64,000 nucleotides of DNA from VAZQ01 sp963835165 (lineage in GTDB: Bacteria > Pseudomonadota > Alphaproteobacteria > Rhizobiales > Xanthobacteraceae). How positions within the stretch are numbered: position 1 is the first letter of the stretch; each line of letters opens with the position of its first letter. The notes beneath the pieces were generated by a model, which ran no database searches, was not told where the DNA came from, and worked only from the letters and a program-made list of their open reading frames with translations. Shown here piece by piece: positions 62,789-64,000 of the stretch. The stretch is from the NCBI GenBank assembly GCA_963835165.1, contig CAWIGD010000038.1, positions 1 to 64,000 of the forward strand. Reading direction: 5' to 3'. The position numbers and the translations under genes are program-made.

Positions 62789-64000
62789 CTATCTCCGTGC
62801 CTGGGTCTGCACGTTGAGCGTCACCGGCGTGCCGGCGCGCACGGCCTCGAGCGAGCGCTCCAGCGCCGGAATGAGTTGCTTGGGGCCTTCGACCTTCTCG
62901 CCGCGGCCGCCGCAGGTCTCGACCACTTTCTCGTAGTCGGGCGAGGGCTTGAGCTCGGTCAGCGCCATCACGTTGGCCTTGGCGGCGTGGCCGTCGGGGA
63001 ACACGTCGAGGGTCGATTGCCGCACCGCCAGCCATTGCTGGTTGTTGGCGACCACCGTCAGGGTCGGCAGCCCTTCGGCGCGCGCGACGTAGTGATAGGG
63101 CACGGGATTGCCGAACATGTAGGAGCCGTCGCCGCAGGTGACGATCACCTCGCGCTCGGGCGCCGCGAGCTTGGCGCCGAGCCCGGCGCCAAGGCCGAAG
63201 CCGAGCCCGCCGGACAGAAGCCCGCCCATATAGCTCAGCGGCTTGGTGAGGTTGAGCATGGCGAGCGGCGCGCCGAGTTCGCTGATGACGATGGCGTCCT
63301 CCGATTTCACCTGGTTGATGCAGTTGGCGAGCCACGCCGGGTGGATCGGGGTCTGGTCCTTCACCGTCTCGATCAGCTTGCGGCGCTTGGCGTCGATCTC
63401 GTCGCGCATCGCCGCCAGCGCCTTGCGCCGGCTTTCGATCGCGGTCTTCTTTCCCTTCATCGCCTCGGTGAGCGTCGCGTGCAGCATGTTCATGGCCGCG
63501 AGCGAGTTGCCCGTCACCAGCAGGTCCGCTTCCAGCTCGCGGAAGGGGTAGCGCGTCTCCAGCGGATCGGCGGAGATATGGATGACCTTGGCGTCCTTGC
63601 GCGGCGTATGGTTGCGCGCCATCCACGGCACGGCGCTGTCGATCACGATCACCACGTCGGCCTTCGGCAGGAACGCGCCGGGATCATGGCCGAGATGCAT
63701 GGGATGATCGGTCGGCAGGTTCATGTCGCGCGCCTCGGCCTGCACCACCGGCAAGGCGAAATCGCCGGCGAGTGCCGCCAGCGCGCCGACCGCCGCCGCC
63801 ACGCGCCCGCTGCTCGAGGTCACGATCAGCGGAAACTCGGCCTTGGCGATGAGCGCCGCCGCCGCCTCGATCGCGGCGCGCGCGGGTTCCGGCGCCATCG
63901 CGCCGAGCGGGCGCACGGTGTCGCGGCGGGCATCGATCGAGGGAGCGGTGAGCACTTCGCGCGGCAGCGTCAGATAGACCGGCCCGCGCGGCTCGCTCAT
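62789..64000 (-). CDS. ThDP-dependent enzyme, 5' end beyond window
   Basis: The last 403 residues of a thiamine-diphosphate enzyme of the acetolactate synthase-like group. Present are the end of the PYR domain (EPRGPVYLTLPREVL), the central domain (FPLIVTSSSGRVAAAVGALA), and the PP domain with GGLLSGGLGFGLGAGLGAKL and canonical VTCGDGSYMF...VVANNQQW. The N-terminal region of about 150 residues with the activating glutamate lies outside the window, so it is partial, not truncated. Distinct from the ThDP gene at 49211, which has PDGD in place of GDGS. Confidence 0.9.
   Translation of the reverse strand: MSEPRGPVYLTLPREVLTAPSIDARRDTVRPLGAMAPEPARAAIEAAAALIAKAEFPLIVTSSSGRVAAAVGALAALAGDFALPVVQAEARDMNLPTDHPMHLGHDPGAFLPKADVVIVIDSAVPWMARNHTPRKDAKVIHISADPLETRYPFRELEADLLVTGNSLAAMNMLHATLTEAMKGKKTAIESRRKALAAMRDEIDAKRRKLIETVKDQTPIHPAWLANCINQVKSEDAIVISELGAPLAMLNLTKPLSYMGGLLSGGLGFGLGAGLGAKLAAPEREVIVTCGDGSYMFGNPVPYHYVARAEGLPTLTVVANNQQWLAVRQSTLDVFPDGHAAKANVMALTELKPSPDYEKVVETCGGRGEKVEGPKQLIPALERSLEAVRAGTPVTLNVQTQARR

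Overview
The window looks like chromosomal DNA of an alphaproteobacterium of the order Hyphomicrobiales (Bradyrhizobium, Rhodopseudomonas or Xanthobacteraceae type). The evidence is the GC-rich code, the mdh-sucCD / sucAB-lpdA cluster, a separate atpHAGDC operon, the proA-nadD-rsfS-rlmH-envC-ctpA-rppH chain, many orphan tripartite-tricarboxylate (TTT) type solute-binding proteins, and dispersed intergenic palindromic repeats of the kind seen in that order. I saw no rRNA, tRNA or CRISPR array.

Region by region. 1-3374: mdh, sucC, sucD. 3375-17705: a roughly 14 kb accessory island that separates sucD from sucA. It holds a DUF5681 remnant, two copies of a small companion protein, a TAXI solute-binding protein, a porin, fragments of ABC and TTT binding proteins, a SnoaL-like protein, a DUF2254 membrane protein, a frameshifted serine recombinase, an anti-sigma-like protein, small phage-like ORFs, an HNH-type mobile endonuclease candidate, and a tandem pair of outer-membrane beta-barrel genes of which one is broken. 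17706-23488: sucA, sucB, lpdA (2-oxoglutarate dehydrogenase complex). 23607-31197: membrane and periplasmic proteins, xerC, priA, a cyclase-family enzyme, and SMR plus EamA exporters. 31493-36411: F1 ATP synthase genes atpHAGDC. 36621-43346: minus-strand housekeeping chain rppH, ctpA, envC, rlmH, rsfS, nadD, proA.

43622-64000 is a catabolic/accessory zone: SDR and beta-hydroxyacid-type dehydrogenases, a FAD-dependent reductase translationally coupled to a small protein that reads like a degenerate FtsZ/tubulin nucleotide-binding domain, two molybdate-type binding proteins (one without a signal peptide), two ThDP-dependent enzymes, two orphan TTT binding proteins, two single-domain cupins, a class II aldolase, a UbiD decarboxylase, a DUF4331 protein and an ECF sigma factor. 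The gene set points to uptake and decarboxylation or ring processing of organic acids, possibly aromatic, but the substrate cannot be read from sequence.

The most unusual structure is in repeats and broken genes. A 158-bp repeat occurs in perfectly opposed orientation at 49035 and 53550 and brackets four genes (ThDP enzyme, TTT binding protein, two cupins). A double-hairpin element is nested inside another repeat at 55169 and, inverted, at 62575. Two long nested hairpins lie side by side between proA and the SDR gene. Several genes carry single-base frameshifts, some in homopolymers, so part of the apparent decay may be sequencing error.
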